DNA of 49,298 nt, from NCBI GenBank assembly GCA_031262465.1, contig JAISHQ010000094.1:1-49298 (forward strand). Reading direction: 5' to 3'. Shown here one piece after another: positions 41,553 to 49,298 of this stretch (positions are counted from its first letter, which is position 1; the number at the start of each line of letters is the position of its first letter). The translations under genes and the position numbers were made by a program. The notes beneath the pieces are model-generated. The model saw nothing but the letters and a program-made list of their open reading frames with translations. It had not been told where the DNA came from and did no database searches. The DNA comes from Rikenellaceae bacterium (GTDB lineage: Bacteria; Bacteroidota; Bacteroidia; Bacteroidales; Rikenellaceae).

Positions 41553-42239
41553 ATGACAAAAAACGAATTTGAAAGATACGCCCACGGCCACTTGGGGATC
41601 AACAGCATGAAACTGCATGATTTTCAGGCCATCGCCAACGAATACATCAGCCCGACGATCATTGAAGAACGCCAATTGAACGTGGCCCAAATGGATGTCT
41701 TTTCCCGCCTGATGATGGATCGTATCATCTTCCTCGGGGTTCCCATCTACGACGACGCGGCCAACATCATTCAGGCGCAATTGCTCTTTTTGGAGTCGAC
41801 CGAACCCGATCGGGACATTCAGATTTACATCAATTCGCCGGGTGGGTCGGTCAGCGCGGGCTTGGGCATTTACGACACGATGCAGCTCATCTCCTCGGAT
41901 GTGGCGACGATCTGTACCGGCATGGCCGCCTCGATGGGTGCCGTTCTGCTGGCCGCTGGCGAGAAAGGCAAGCGTTCGGCTCTGCCGCACTCGCGGGTGA
42001 TGATCCACCAGCCGCTGGGCGGGGCGCAAGGGCAGGCCTCGGACATCGAGATCACCGCCAAGCAGATCATGGCCACGAAAAAGGAGCTGTATGAAATCCT
42101 GTCGCAACACACCGGGCAGACCGTGAAACGCATTGAAAAAGATGCCGATCGCGATTATTGGATGACCTCCGCCGAAGCCGCCGAGTACGGCCTGATCGAC
42201 GAGGTGATGCGCAAACGCGACCAGATCAAGAAGAAATAA
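41553..42239 (+). CDS. clpP: ATP-dependent Clp protease proteolytic subunit
   Basis: Serine peptidase forming the barrel of ClpXP. The start [13 protein letters not shown] is chosen for the AAGGAG sequence 6 bp upstream; a longer in-frame ATG at 41511 precedes the -7 box. The 228-aa protein has the catalytic Ser127 in [14 protein letters not shown], His152 in [12 protein letters not shown] and, by alignment, Asp201 in [22 protein letters not shown] marks the oxyanion region. clpX follows after a terminator, so the two are adjacent but separately punctuated. Confidence 0.97.
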   Translation: MTKNEFERYAHGHLGINSMKLHDFQAIANEYISPTIIEERQLNVAQMDVFSRLMMDRIIFLGVPIYDDAANIIQAQLLFLESTEPDRDIQIYINSPGGSVSAGLGIYDTMQLISSDVATICTGMAASMGAVLLAAGEKGKRSALPHSRVMIHQPLGGAQGQASDIEITAKQIMATKKELYEILSQHTGQTVKRIEKDADRDYWMTSAEAAEYGLIDEVMRKRDQIKKK

Positions 42240-42244
42240 TTGAT

Positions 42245-42283
42245 AACTCAGCCGGGGAAAGCAAACCTCGGCTGAGTTTTTTT
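42245..42283 (+). terminator. intrinsic terminator between clpP and clpX
   Basis: A 13-bp stem, AACTCAGCCGGGG with CCTCGGCTGAGTT (one G-T wobble), followed by seven Ts. It begins 5 bp after the clpP stop. Confidence 0.92.
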
Positions 42284-42315
42284 ATTTACCTTTATCGACC
42301 CAAATTATCCTAAAA

Positions 42316-43581
42316 ATGTCAAAAAAAGATAAAACTTCCCACTCGGACCGTTGCTCCTTTTGCGGCTCAGAGGCCGACGAGGTGCTGATGCTGTTCCAGG
42401 GGCAGGACAACACAACGATTTGCAACCACTGCATCGAGCAGGGCTACCAAATCCTCAGCGAAAATGCGAAATCCAACGCCAAAGTCGCCCCGAAAGAGCC
42501 TGCCGAAAAGGAAGAGTTGCTGAAACCCGCCCAAATCAAGGCCTTTTTGGACGAATATGTGATCGGCCAAGATGCCGCCAAACGCTATATGTCCGTGGCC
42601 GTGTACAACCATTACAAGCGGCTGATGCACCAAGAGCAGGGCGCGAGCGACATTGAACTGGACAAATCGAACATCATCATGGTGGGGGAGACCGGCACGG
42701 GTAAAACCCTGTTGGCTCGAACGATAGCCCGCCTGCTGAAGGTGCCCTTTACGATTGTCGATGCAACGGTGCTGACCGAAGCGGGCTATGTGGGCGAGGA
42801 TGTCGAGGGGATTCTCTCGCGCCTGTTGCAGGTGGCCGATTACGACGTAAAAACCGCCGAGCGGGGCATCGTCTTCATCGACGAGATTGACAAAATCGCC
42901 CGCAAATCGGACAACCCGTCGATCACCCGCGATGTCTCCGGCGAGGGTGTGCAGCAGGCCCTGCTCAAAATCCTCGAAGGGACGGTGGTCAACGTGCCGC
43001 CGCAAGGGGGGCGCAAACACCCGGAACAGAAATTCATTCAGGTCAACACGAAAAACATCCTCTTCATCTGCGGGGGGGCCTTCGACGGCATCGAGAAAAA
43101 GATCGCCCAGCGGCTCAACACCCGCGCGGTGGGCTATGGCGCGGCACAAAAAACGGAGAACATCGACCGGAAAAACTTGTTGCAATACGTTATGCCTCAG
43201 GACTTAAAGTCGTTCGGGCTGATTCCCGAGCTGATCGGCCGTCTGCCGGTGCTGACCTACCTCGAACCGCTGGACAAAAAGGCTCTGCGAGCCATCCTGA
43301 CCGAGCCGAAAAATTCGATCATCAAGCAGTACATCCGGATGTTCGAGATGGACGGTATCGCGCTCTCGTTCGACGACGAGGTGCTGGATTACATGGTCGA
43401 CAAGGCCGTCGAGTTCCGCCTCGGGGCACGCGGCCTGCGCTCGATTTGCGAGGCGATCATGATGGACGCCATGTTCGAACTCCCCTCGATGCACAAAACC
43501 ACCTTCCGCGTCACCCTCGACTACGCCCGCCACAAAATGGAAAAAACCAAACTCTACGCCCTAAAAGCCACAGCTTCGTAA
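42316..43581 (+). CDS. clpX: ATP-dependent Clp protease ATPase subunit ClpX
   Basis: AAA+ unfoldase that feeds ssrA-tagged and other substrates to ClpP. The 421-aa protein has the N-terminal zinc domain (Cys13, Cys16, Cys36, Cys39), Walker A GETGTGKT (124-131), pore loop [10 protein letters not shown], Walker [12 protein letters not shown], the IGF-type ClpP-docking region replaced by or near [11 protein letters not shown], and sensor 2 in [14 protein letters not shown]. It has a likely -7-like TACCTTTA after the clpP terminator, so independent transcription is possible. Confidence 0.97.
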   Translation: MSKKDKTSHSDRCSFCGSEADEVLMLFQGQDNTTICNHCIEQGYQILSENAKSNAKVAPKEPAEKEELLKPAQIKAFLDEYVIGQDAAKRYMSVAVYNHYKRLMHQEQGASDIELDKSNIIMVGETGTGKTLLARTIARLLKVPFTIVDATVLTEAGYVGEDVEGILSRLLQVADYDVKTAERGIVFIDEIDKIARKSDNPSITRDVSGEGVQQALLKILEGTVVNVPPQGGRKHPEQKFIQVNTKNILFICGGAFDGIEKKIAQRLNTRAVGYGAAQKTENIDRKNLLQYVMPQDLKSFGLIPELIGRLPVLTYLEPLDKKALRAILTEPKNSIIKQYIRMFEMDGIALSFDDEVLDYMVDKAVEFRLGARGLRSICEAIMMDAMFELPSMHKTTFRVTLDYARHKMEKTKLYALKATAS

Positions 43582-43587
43582 GGGTTG

Positions 43588-43800
43588 TTTTAGAGATTGT
43601 TTGGAATATATTTTAGTTACTCCAAATACCTACCACCCCGTCACTTCGTGCCACCCCTCCTTCAGGAAGGAGGGGACTTTATTCAGTTAAATTTTCTTAG
43701 GGAAAAATCTCCTCCTTCTGAGAAGGAGGAGTACCCGAGCCGACAGGCGAGGGGGAGGTGGTAGGTCTTTTCTACATTTTACATAGAACCACTATGCGCC
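43588..43800 (+). repeat. family 3 element interrupted by family 2 element
   Basis: The left end TTTTAGAGATTGTTTGGAAT lies 6 bp after the clpX stop, and the apex ACATAGAACCACTATGCGCC is at 43781-43800. Both match the intact family 3 copy (read on the minus strand) in the same order and orientation, with one mismatch each. The interior is replaced by the family 2 element at 43628-43766. Confidence 0.65.
43628..43766. repeat. family 2 MITE-like element with ACCTACCACC ends, copy B
   Basis: Same perfect 10-bp terminal inverted repeats as copy A, in opposite orientation. Contains CCCCTCCTTC / GAAGGAGGGG and CTCCTTC / GAAGGAG hairpins and TACCCGAGCCGACAGGCGAG. 139 bp long, no ORF. Confidence 0.85.
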
Positions 43801-43816
43801 GCTTTCTAAAAGCGGC
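43798..43816. other. hairpin GCCGCTTT/AAAGCGGC between clpX and RNase Z genes
   Basis: Perfect 8-bp stem with a CTA loop 13 bp from the RNase Z stop; no T tract follows on the minus strand. Confidence 0.5.
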
Positions 43817-43828
43817 CGTCAAAGGCTG

Positions 43829-44770
43829 TCAGAGGGCGGCGCGGGGATGGCGTTTGGGGGCGAGGGTGATGGTGTCGCCTTCGCGGGCGATGAGGGTGTT
43901 GGGAAAGAGGGTGCGGGCTTCGTCCAAGAGCAGGCTGTCGTCTTTGTACCGCGACGAGAAATGGCCGATCAGCAGTTGGCCGACTTCGGCCAGCGAGGCC
44001 GCTTTGGCGGCTTGGAGGGCGGTGGTGTGGCCGGTCTCTTTGGCCAGCGGGCGGTCTTTGTCGAGGAATGTGGCCTCGTGGTAGAGCAGGTCGACCCCGT
44101 GAATTAGTCGGACAACCTTGCCGGAATAGAGCGTGTCGCTGCAAAAGGCATAGGAACGGGGAGGGTAGGGCACGTAAGTGGCCTCGGCGCAGGGAAGCGG
44201 GGTCCCGTCGGCTAAGAGAATGTCCTCGCCCCGTTTCAGCGCGGTGATTTGCGCCAGCGAAAGGCTGTGGCGGCGGATGACGGCCTTGTCGACGTTGAGC
44301 GGCGGGGTCTTTTCCCGGAAGAGGTACCCCGTGGCGGGGATGCGGTGGCGCAGGGGGATTGTCGTGACCTCCATCACCCGATTTTCATAGATCAGGCTCT
44401 CCTGCCGCGCGTTGACTTCGTGGCAGACAATGGGATAGCCCAAGTTTTGCTCGAAATGTTTCAGGTGAAATTGCAGGATTTCTTCGATCGGCGCAGGGCC
44501 GAAGAGGTGCAACGGCGTTTTTCGCCCGAAGTGGTTGAGGGTCGACAGCACGCCCGGCAGGCCGAAAACGTGATCGCCATGCAAGTGGCTGATAAAGATG
44601 GCATTGAGCTTCAGGGGCGAAATGCCGTATTGGCGCATCCGATCTTGGGTGCCCTCGCCGCAGTCGATTAAAAAAAACTGCTCATGCACATTGAGTGCAT
44701 GAGCAGTATGGTGGCGGTTCGCAGACGGGGCGGCAGAGCCGCAACCCAGTATGGTCACCCGGAAAGTCAC
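43829..44770 (-). CDS. rnz: ribonuclease Z
   Basis: Zinc endonuclease that trims tRNA 3' ends. The 313-aa protein has the MBL motif SHLHGDHVFGLPG (His62, His64, Asp66, His67) and the N-terminal ILGCGSAAPSANR, plus later ligands in YSGKV ... YHEATF and IGHFSSRYKD. It starts 3 bp after the rpsA stop. A perfect intrinsic terminator is embedded in its codons 22-34 (EQFFL uses eight consecutive Ts), so most rpsA transcripts probably stop inside this gene and rnz expression may be low or regulated. Confidence 0.95.
   Translation of the reverse strand: MTFRVTILGCGSAAPSANRHHTAHALNVHEQFFLIDCGEGTQDRMRQYGISPLKLNAIFISHLHGDHVFGLPGVLSTLNHFGRKTPLHLFGPAPIEEILQFHLKHFEQNLGYPIVCHEVNARQESLIYENRVMEVTTIPLRHRIPATGYLFREKTPPLNVDKAVIRRHSLSLAQITALKRGEDILLADGTPLPCAEATYVPYPPRSYAFCSDTLYSGKVVRLIHGVDLLYHEATFLDKDRPLAKETGHTTALQAAKAASLAEVGQLLIGHFSSRYKDDSLLLDEARTLFPNTLIAREGDTITLAPKRHPRAAL
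44670..44706 (-). terminator. rpsA terminator embedded in rnz coding sequence
   Basis: On the minus strand CTGCTCATGCAC and GTGCATGAGCAG form a perfect 12-bp stem with a 5-nt loop, followed by eight Ts. It lies 68 to 104 bp after the rpsA stop, fully inside rnz. In form it is as good as any terminator in the window. Confidence 0.88.
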
Positions 44771-44773
44771 GGC

Positions 44774-46801
44774 CTATTCCTCCGCTTTTTCGGCTTCGGC
44801 AGTCGCTTCTTTTGCCTCTTCGATCGCTTCTTGAGCGTCCAATTCGGATTTCAGTTCTTTCGCTTCGCCTTTGGGAGCCTTAGCCGGCTTGGCCGGTTTT
44901 ACGGCATCTTCCATTTGGGCTTTCAGCTCGGCCAGACCGGCCAGATCGCCGAGGGTGGTCTTCTCAACGGCGGCATTCACCTTTTTCACCGCGCTTTGGG
45001 TCGAAGATTGCTCTTTGGCCCGTCCGGCGCGCTCTTCGCGTTCGCTTTCGCGGCGGCTGTCGTCGTGGATGCGGGTGTGAGAGAGCAGGATGCGTTTGGT
45101 TCCTTTGGAGAACTCCAACACCTTGAAGGGCAGTTTTTCACCCACTTTGGCCGGGGTGCCGTCCTCTTTGATGAGCTGTTTGGCCGGGACGAAACCTTCT
45201 ACGCCTTCGGGAAGAACCACGATAGCTCCCTTGTCGTTCACCTCGGTGATCTCGCCTTCGTGCACCGTACCAACGCCATAAGTCGATTCGAGGGCATTCC
45301 ACGGATTTTCTTCCACCTGTTTGTGGCCGAGGCTCAAGCGGCGGTTTTCTACGTCGATTTCCAGCACAACCACGTCGATGTCGGCACCGATTTGGGTAAA
45401 TTCCGACGGGTGTTTCAGCTTTTTCGTCCAGCTCAGGTCGGAGATATGGATCAGGCCGTCGACACCCTCTTCGATTTCAACGAAGACACCGAAGTTGGTG
45501 AAGTTGCGCACTTTGGCCGTGTGTTGCGACCCCACCGGATAGCGGGCTTCGATGCCTGCCCACGGGTCGGGAGTCAGCTGTTTGATACCCAGCGACATTT
45601 TGCGTTCGTCGCGATCGAGGGTGAGGATTTTGGCTTCGACTTCGTCGCCGACTTTCAGGAAATCCTGAGCCGAACGAAGGTGTTGCGACCAAGACATTTC
45701 CGAAACGTGGATCAGCCCTTCGACACCCGGAGCAATCTCAACGAAAGCACCGTAATCGGCCATCACGACCACTTTGCCTTTGACCGTGTCGCCCACTTTG
45801 AACTCTTCGCTCAGGGCGTTCCACGGGTGCGGGGTGAGTTGTTTGAGACCCAGCGCGATCCGTTTTTTCTGGTCGTCGAAATCGAGGATCACCACGTTGA
45901 GTTTTTGGTCGAGTGCCAGGATTTCTTCGGGGTGGTTGACCCGTCCCCAGCTCAGGTCGGTGATGTGGATCAGGCCGTCGACACCGCCCAAGTCGATAAA
46001 CACCCCGTAAGAGGTGATGTTCTTGACGGTACCTTCGAGAATCTGTCCCTTTTCGAGTTTCGAGATGATTTCGGCTTTTTGTTGTTCCAGCTCGGCCTCG
46101 ATGAGGGCTTTGTGCGAAACAACGACGTTGCGGAACTCTTGGTTGATTTTCACCACCTTAAATTCCATGGTTTTGCCGACATAGATATCGTAGTCGCGGA
46201 TCGGTTTGACGTCGATTTGCGAACCCGGCAAGAAGGCTTCGATGCCGAATACGTCGACGATCATACCGCCTTTGGTGCGGCATTTGATGTATCCCTTGAT
46301 AATTTCGTCTTTTTCGAGGGCTTCGTTTACGCGATCCCACGAACGCAGTTGGCGCGCTTTTTTGTGGGAGAGGAGCAGTTGGCCGCGTTTGTCTTCGGCA
46401 CTCTCTACATACACTTCCACCTTTTCGCCGATGGCCAATTCCGGGTTGTAACGGAATTCGGTGATCGGGATAATACCGTCCGATTTGTAGCCGATATTGA
46501 CAACGACTTCGCGCTTGTTCAGGGCGATCACCGTTCCTTCGACCACTTCGCCGATCTGTACGTTGTTCAGCGTTTTGTCATACTCGGCCGCGATCTCCTC
46601 TTTGCTTCCTTGATAGAGGTCGAGTTCGTCCTCGAATTTGCTCCAGTCGAAATTTTCTACCGGAACCGAGGCGTTTTTCACCGGGGCTTTTGCTTTCGGC
46701 TCTTCTACGGCCACGGTTTCTTCAGCCACTTCAGCGACTTCCTGTACGGGTTGTGCCACTTCTTCGGCAACTTCCTGTACCTCTTTTTGTTCTTCACTCA
46801 T
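44774..46801 (-). CDS. rpsA: 30S ribosomal protein bS1
   Basis: Binds single-stranded mRNA and helps initiation. The 675-aa protein has an acidic N-terminal region (about 1-70) and six S1 OB repeats, e.g. GEVVEGTVIALNKREVVVNIG, GTVKNITSYGVFIDLGGVDG, GKVVVMADYGAFVEIAPGVEG and AKVRNFTNFGVFVEIEEGVDG. A Lys/Glu/Ala-rich tail of about 120 residues follows, a Bacteroidota feature. E. coli S1 is shorter (557 aa). The upstream leader of about 85 nt may allow autoregulation as in E. coli; not shown. Confidence 0.96.
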   Translation of the reverse strand: MSEEQKEVQEVAEEVAQPVQEVAEVAEETVAVEEPKAKAPVKNASVPVENFDWSKFEDELDLYQGSKEEIAAEYDKTLNNVQIGEVVEGTVIALNKREVVVNIGYKSDGIIPITEFRYNPELAIGEKVEVYVESAEDKRGQLLLSHKKARQLRSWDRVNEALEKDEIIKGYIKCRTKGGMIVDVFGIEAFLPGSQIDVKPIRDYDIYVGKTMEFKVVKINQEFRNVVVSHKALIEAELEQQKAEIISKLEKGQILEGTVKNITSYGVFIDLGGVDGLIHITDLSWGRVNHPEEILALDQKLNVVILDFDDQKKRIALGLKQLTPHPWNALSEEFKVGDTVKGKVVVMADYGAFVEIAPGVEGLIHVSEMSWSQHLRSAQDFLKVGDEVEAKILTLDRDERKMSLGIKQLTPDPWAGIEARYPVGSQHTAKVRNFTNFGVFVEIEEGVDGLIHISDLSWTKKLKHPSEFTQIGADIDVVVLEIDVENRRLSLGHKQVEENPWNALESTYGVGTVHEGEITEVNDKGAIVVLPEGVEGFVPAKQLIKEDGTPAKVGEKLPFKVLEFSKGTKRILLSHTRIHDDSRRESEREERAGRAKEQSSTQSAVKKVNAAVEKTTLGDLAGLAELKAQMEDAVKPAKPAKAPKGEAKELKSELDAQEAIEEAKEATAEAEKAEE

Positions 46802-46894
46802 AGTCTTAAAAATTGTTCTTCTTTAATGTGTTGGACATTATGTATAGAGCCTTTTCTGCTGGGAAAGTCTCCCTCCCCGCCGCCAAAGGCGGAG

Positions 46895-46902
46895 CAAAGG
46901 TA
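46895..46902 (-). promoter_or_regulatory. candidate -7 box for rpsA
   Basis: TACCTTTG on the minus strand, about 94 bp before the ATG. The first part of the leader can form a CCGCC / GGCGG hairpin (46879-46893). Confidence 0.55.
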
Positions 46903-46940
46903 GTGTTTTTTTCTATCAATCAATTCATTTCGGTTCTTTT

Positions 46941-46971
46941 TTTGAAAGCACGGAAAAATTGATTACCTTTA
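46941..46971 (+). promoter_or_regulatory. nucleoside kinase gene promoter (TTTG, 19 bp, TACCTTTA)
   Basis: TTTG at 46941-46944 and TACCTTTA at 46964-46971 with a 19-bp spacer; one mismatch to the -7 consensus. Leader about 20 nt. Confidence 0.6.
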
Positions 46972-46998
46972 AATCTTGTTATCAAACGAACAGAGGCC

Positions 46999-48672
46999 AT
47001 GAACGATACAGTAAAAATAGTTTGCGAGAATACGGGGCGCACTCTCTTTGTGGAGATGGGCACCTCGCTGGACGAGGTCATCCGGATGATCTCCCTGAAA
47101 AATGGGTACCCTTTTTTGGCGGCTTATGTCAACAACGAGGTCAAGGAGTTGGGCTATCGCATTTTCGACCCGGTGTCGGTGCGTTTTATCGACATCACCC
47201 ATTTCGAGGGGATGCGGGTTTATGAGCGGACGTTGATTTTTATCCTGCACAAGGCCACCACCGACCTCTACCCCGAGAGGCAGTTGCGGATCAAATACTC
47301 CGTGGCCAAGGGATTTTACGCCGAGCTGGACGGCGGGCCGTCGCCGACCGAAGAGGAGGTCGCGGCGATCAAGGGGCGGATGGACGAGCTGATTGCCCAA
47401 AACATCCCCATTGTGTGGGAAAAACTGCTCTACACCGAGGCCGAAGAGATCAGCCGCGAGTTTGGTTTTAACGACAAGATGCAACTCTTAGAGACCCGTC
47501 CGAGCCTCTACGTCAAGCTCTACCGCTTGGCCGACCTGCCCGGCTATTTTTACGGCGCGCTGGCTCCCTCTACCGGATTCATCCACCTGTTCGACCTGCG
47601 CAAATATTACAACGGCTTCTACATCGGCAAGCCCCGCCGCACCGAGCCGAATCGGTTGGAGGACATGATCCCGCAGGACAAGATGTTTGATATTTTTCAG
47701 GAGTACAAGGAGTGGGTCAGTGTCTTAGGGGTGGCCACCGTGGGGGCGGTCAATGCCAAGATGCTGAGCAGTGAGCAGAGCGACATCATCAAGATTGCCG
47801 AGGCGTTCCACGAAAAAAAGGTGGCCTCCATAGCCGACAGCATCAGCGAGCGTCAGCGGGCAGGCGGCGGCAAGCTCGTGCTGATCTCCGGCCCATCGTC
47901 GAGTGGCAAGACCACCTTTGCCAAGCGGTTGGGCATCCAGTTGCGGGTGTTGGGCTATCACCCGGTGATGATCTCGATGGACAATTACTTCATCGACCGC
48001 GACAAAACCCCGTTGGACGAGGACGGCGAACACGATTTCGAGGCCTTAGAGGCACTCGATGTGACCCTGTTCAACCAGCAGTTGTTGGCCCTGCTCGACG
48101 GGCAGGAGGTCTCGGTGCCCCGGTACGACTTTCTGACCGGAAAGAGCGTGCCCGATGCTTTTCGGCTGAAACTGCCCGAGCGGTCGGTGCTGATTGTCGA
48201 GGGCATCCACGGCCTCAACCCGGCGCTGACCGCCGAGGTGCCGGACGACCAAAAATACAAGATTTACATCTCGGCGCTCACGTCGATCTCGATCGACAAC
48301 CTGACACGGGTTCCGACAACCGATAACCGCCTGATCCGCCGCATTGTGCGCGATTACGAACACCGCGCCCATACGGCCGAGGCGACCATTCGCCGCTGGC
48401 AGAGCGTCCGCCGAGGCGAGGACAAACACGTCTTTCCTTACCAAGAGCAGGCCGATGTGATGTTCAATTCGGCGCTGATGTTCGAGTTGTGTGTGTTGAA
48501 AAATTTGGCCGAACCCCTGCTCCACGAGGTGCAGGACATTGTGCCCGAATACGGCGAGGCTCGGCGGCTGTTGCGCCTGCTCAACCTCTTTGTGCCGATT
48601 TCCGGCGCCGAACTGCCCCCTACCTCCATCCTCCGCGAATTTATCGGCGGAAGCAGTTTTAAGGAGAATTAA
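46999..48672 (+). CDS. nucleoside (uridine) kinase fused to a ThrRS-like N-terminus
   Basis: A 557-aa fusion. Residues about 1-75 resemble the TGS domain, and about 75-250 resemble the second, editing-like domain of threonyl-tRNA synthetase (DLYPERQLRIKYSVAKGFYAELD, ELIAQNIPIVWEKL). The C-terminal half is a P-loop kinase of the uridine kinase/phosphoribulokinase type: Walker A GPSSSGKT (298-305), ISMDNYFIDRDKTPLDEDGEHDFE, VEGIHGLNP. It probably phosphorylates uridine or cytidine in salvage, though no substrate is proven. The stop overlaps that of the convergent MFS gene. Confidence 0.85.
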   Translation: MNDTVKIVCENTGRTLFVEMGTSLDEVIRMISLKNGYPFLAAYVNNEVKELGYRIFDPVSVRFIDITHFEGMRVYERTLIFILHKATTDLYPERQLRIKYSVAKGFYAELDGGPSPTEEEVAAIKGRMDELIAQNIPIVWEKLLYTEAEEISREFGFNDKMQLLETRPSLYVKLYRLADLPGYFYGALAPSTGFIHLFDLRKYYNGFYIGKPRRTEPNRLEDMIPQDKMFDIFQEYKEWVSVLGVATVGAVNAKMLSSEQSDIIKIAEAFHEKKVASIADSISERQRAGGGKLVLISGPSSSGKTTFAKRLGIQLRVLGYHPVMISMDNYFIDRDKTPLDEDGEHDFEALEALDVTLFNQQLLALLDGQEVSVPRYDFLTGKSVPDAFRLKLPERSVLIVEGIHGLNPALTAEVPDDQKYKIYISALTSISIDNLTRVPTTDNRLIRRIVRDYEHRAHTAEATIRRWQSVRRGEDKHVFPYQEQADVMFNSALMFELCVLKNLAEPLLHEVQDIVPEYGEARRLLRLLNLFVPISGAELPPTSILREFIGGSSFKEN

Positions 48673-49298
48673 GAACTTTTCATATTCGGTTGCTCCAGGC
48701 CATACCCTTTTTTCGCATCGTCGCGTTTGAGCCAGAGGGCAAAGAGGATCGAGAGTACCCCGAAGCCGGCGAAGATCATCATGGGCAGGGTGTAGTCGTA
48801 AGTCGGGGTCATCACGCCGTCGACCAGCGTTTGGCCGGTCTGGCTGTATGTGTTGAGCACCCAGCCGATGAGCAGGGGCACGAACGACAGGCCGATGTTC
48901 TGCACCCAAAAGATCATCGCATAGGCCGTCCCCAACATATTGTCGGGCATGATCTTAGCCACCGAGGGCCACATGGCCGAGGGGACGAGCGAAAAGGCGA
49001 TACCGAGCAAGACGGTCAGCGCCACAGCCACCCAAGCCGAGTCGAGCGTTGGCACGGAGAAGAGCGCGTGGACAATCACCAACAGAACCGCCCCGATAAT
49101 CATAATGGTCGCCCCTCGTCCGCGTCGGTCGTAGAGAAAGCCGAAGAGCGGGGTGAGGAAAAGGGTGCCCAAGGGCAAGAGCGAGGGAATCTCCCCGGCA
49201 CGGTCGAGCGGGATGCCGAATTTTTGGAACATGAAGTCCGGCGCGTATTTCAGGTAGGGGAACACCGCCGAATAGAAGAGGACACAGAGCGCGGTAAT
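48669..49298 (-). CDS. MFS transporter, C-terminal part (runs off window)
   Basis: Open frame continues to the window end; the first codons seen read ITALCVLFYSAVFPYLKY, so the apparent GTG start at 49265 is internal. Six hydrophobic segments are visible with the MFS loop motif GFLYDRRGRGATIM and FSLVPSAMWPSVAKIMP, AYAMIFWVQNIGL. It is about half of a 12-helix secondary transporter; substrate unknown. The stop overlaps that of the convergent kinase gene by 4 bp, with no terminator between. Confidence 0.85.
   Translation of the reverse strand: MTALCVLFYSAVFPYLKYAPDFMFQKFGIPLDRAGEIPSLLPLGTLFLTPLFGFLYDRRGRGATIMIIGAVLLVIVHALFSVPTLDSAWVAVALTVLLGIAFSLVPSAMWPSVAKIMPDNMLGTAYAMIFWVQNIGLSFVPLLIGWVLNTYSQTGQTLVDGVMTPTYDYTLPMMIFAGFGVLSILFALWLKRDDAKKGYGLEQPNMKSS

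Noticed and set aside
44684-46903. 739-codon open frame on the + strand opposite rpsA
   Set aside because: It is the antisense shadow of a highly biased ribosomal gene; Phe/Asp/Val-rich, no recognisable domain, and rpsA is certain.

Overview
The window is a gene-dense stretch of a Bacteroidota chromosome, most likely order Bacteroidales. Supporting signs are promoters of the TTTG / TAnnTTTG type, a lysyl-tRNA synthetase with the Bacteroidales C-terminal extension, a Lys-type phosphoglycerate dehydrogenase next to a DUF1015 gene, DUF3127 and DUF4837 proteins, and a ThrRS-like/uridine-kinase fusion. Most genes are GC-rich. Three are visibly AT-rich: a 601-aa DUF4365-like protein at 13.9-15.7 kb, a lipoprotein plus S8 protease pair at 27.6-29.7 kb, and a small gene at 32.3 kb. 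I see no transposase, integrase, CRISPR array, rRNA or tRNA.

Layout. 0-7 kb (+): lysS end, tpiA, two META lipoproteins, cvpA, rsgA, then serC-serA-DUF1015. 7.2-12.3 kb (-): a six-gene operon (rlmD, mnmD, cdd, RluA-type synthase, lpxB, FAH-family) ending at a strong terminator. 12.3-15.7 kb (+): an MBL hydrolase diverging from rlmD, trmD, then the DUF4365-like gene. 15.7-23.6 kb (-): greA, a DUF3127 protein, a cyclophilin, then a heavy-metal efflux operon (His/Cys-rich protein, adaptor, RND pump, outer-membrane factor). 23.7-26.4 kb: HAD hydrolase, thioredoxin, DUF4837 lipoprotein and a long non-coding region rich in palindromes. 26.4-29.7 kb (-): the rpsF-rpsR-rplI operon and the lipoprotein/subtilase pair. 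29.9-36 kb: glyS and a Crp-family regulator (+), then a small AT-rich gene and recQ-ampG (-). 36-43.6 kb (+): lptB, aroA, cstA, a TPR-like gene, a small membrane protein with an ABC ATPase, clpP, clpX. 43.8-49.3 kb: RNase Z and rpsA (-), nucleoside kinase (+), and the end of an MFS transporter (-).

The most unusual content is non-coding. (1) A ~120-bp element occurs in four full and two degenerate copies, always just after a stop codon and always in the same orientation relative to the upstream gene. Its outer arms differ between copies but stay complementary within each copy. (2) Two other palindromic families occur, and one copy is apparently inserted inside a copy of the other. (3) A nested cloverleaf palindrome lies between the DUF4837 gene and rplI. 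(4) A perfect intrinsic terminator for rpsA is embedded in codons 22-34 of the downstream RNase Z gene. (5) A 19-bp near-perfect direct repeat flanks the AT-rich lipoprotein/subtilase pair between rpsF and glyS. The DUF4365-like gene is the best candidate for an uncharacterised accessory (possibly defence) function.
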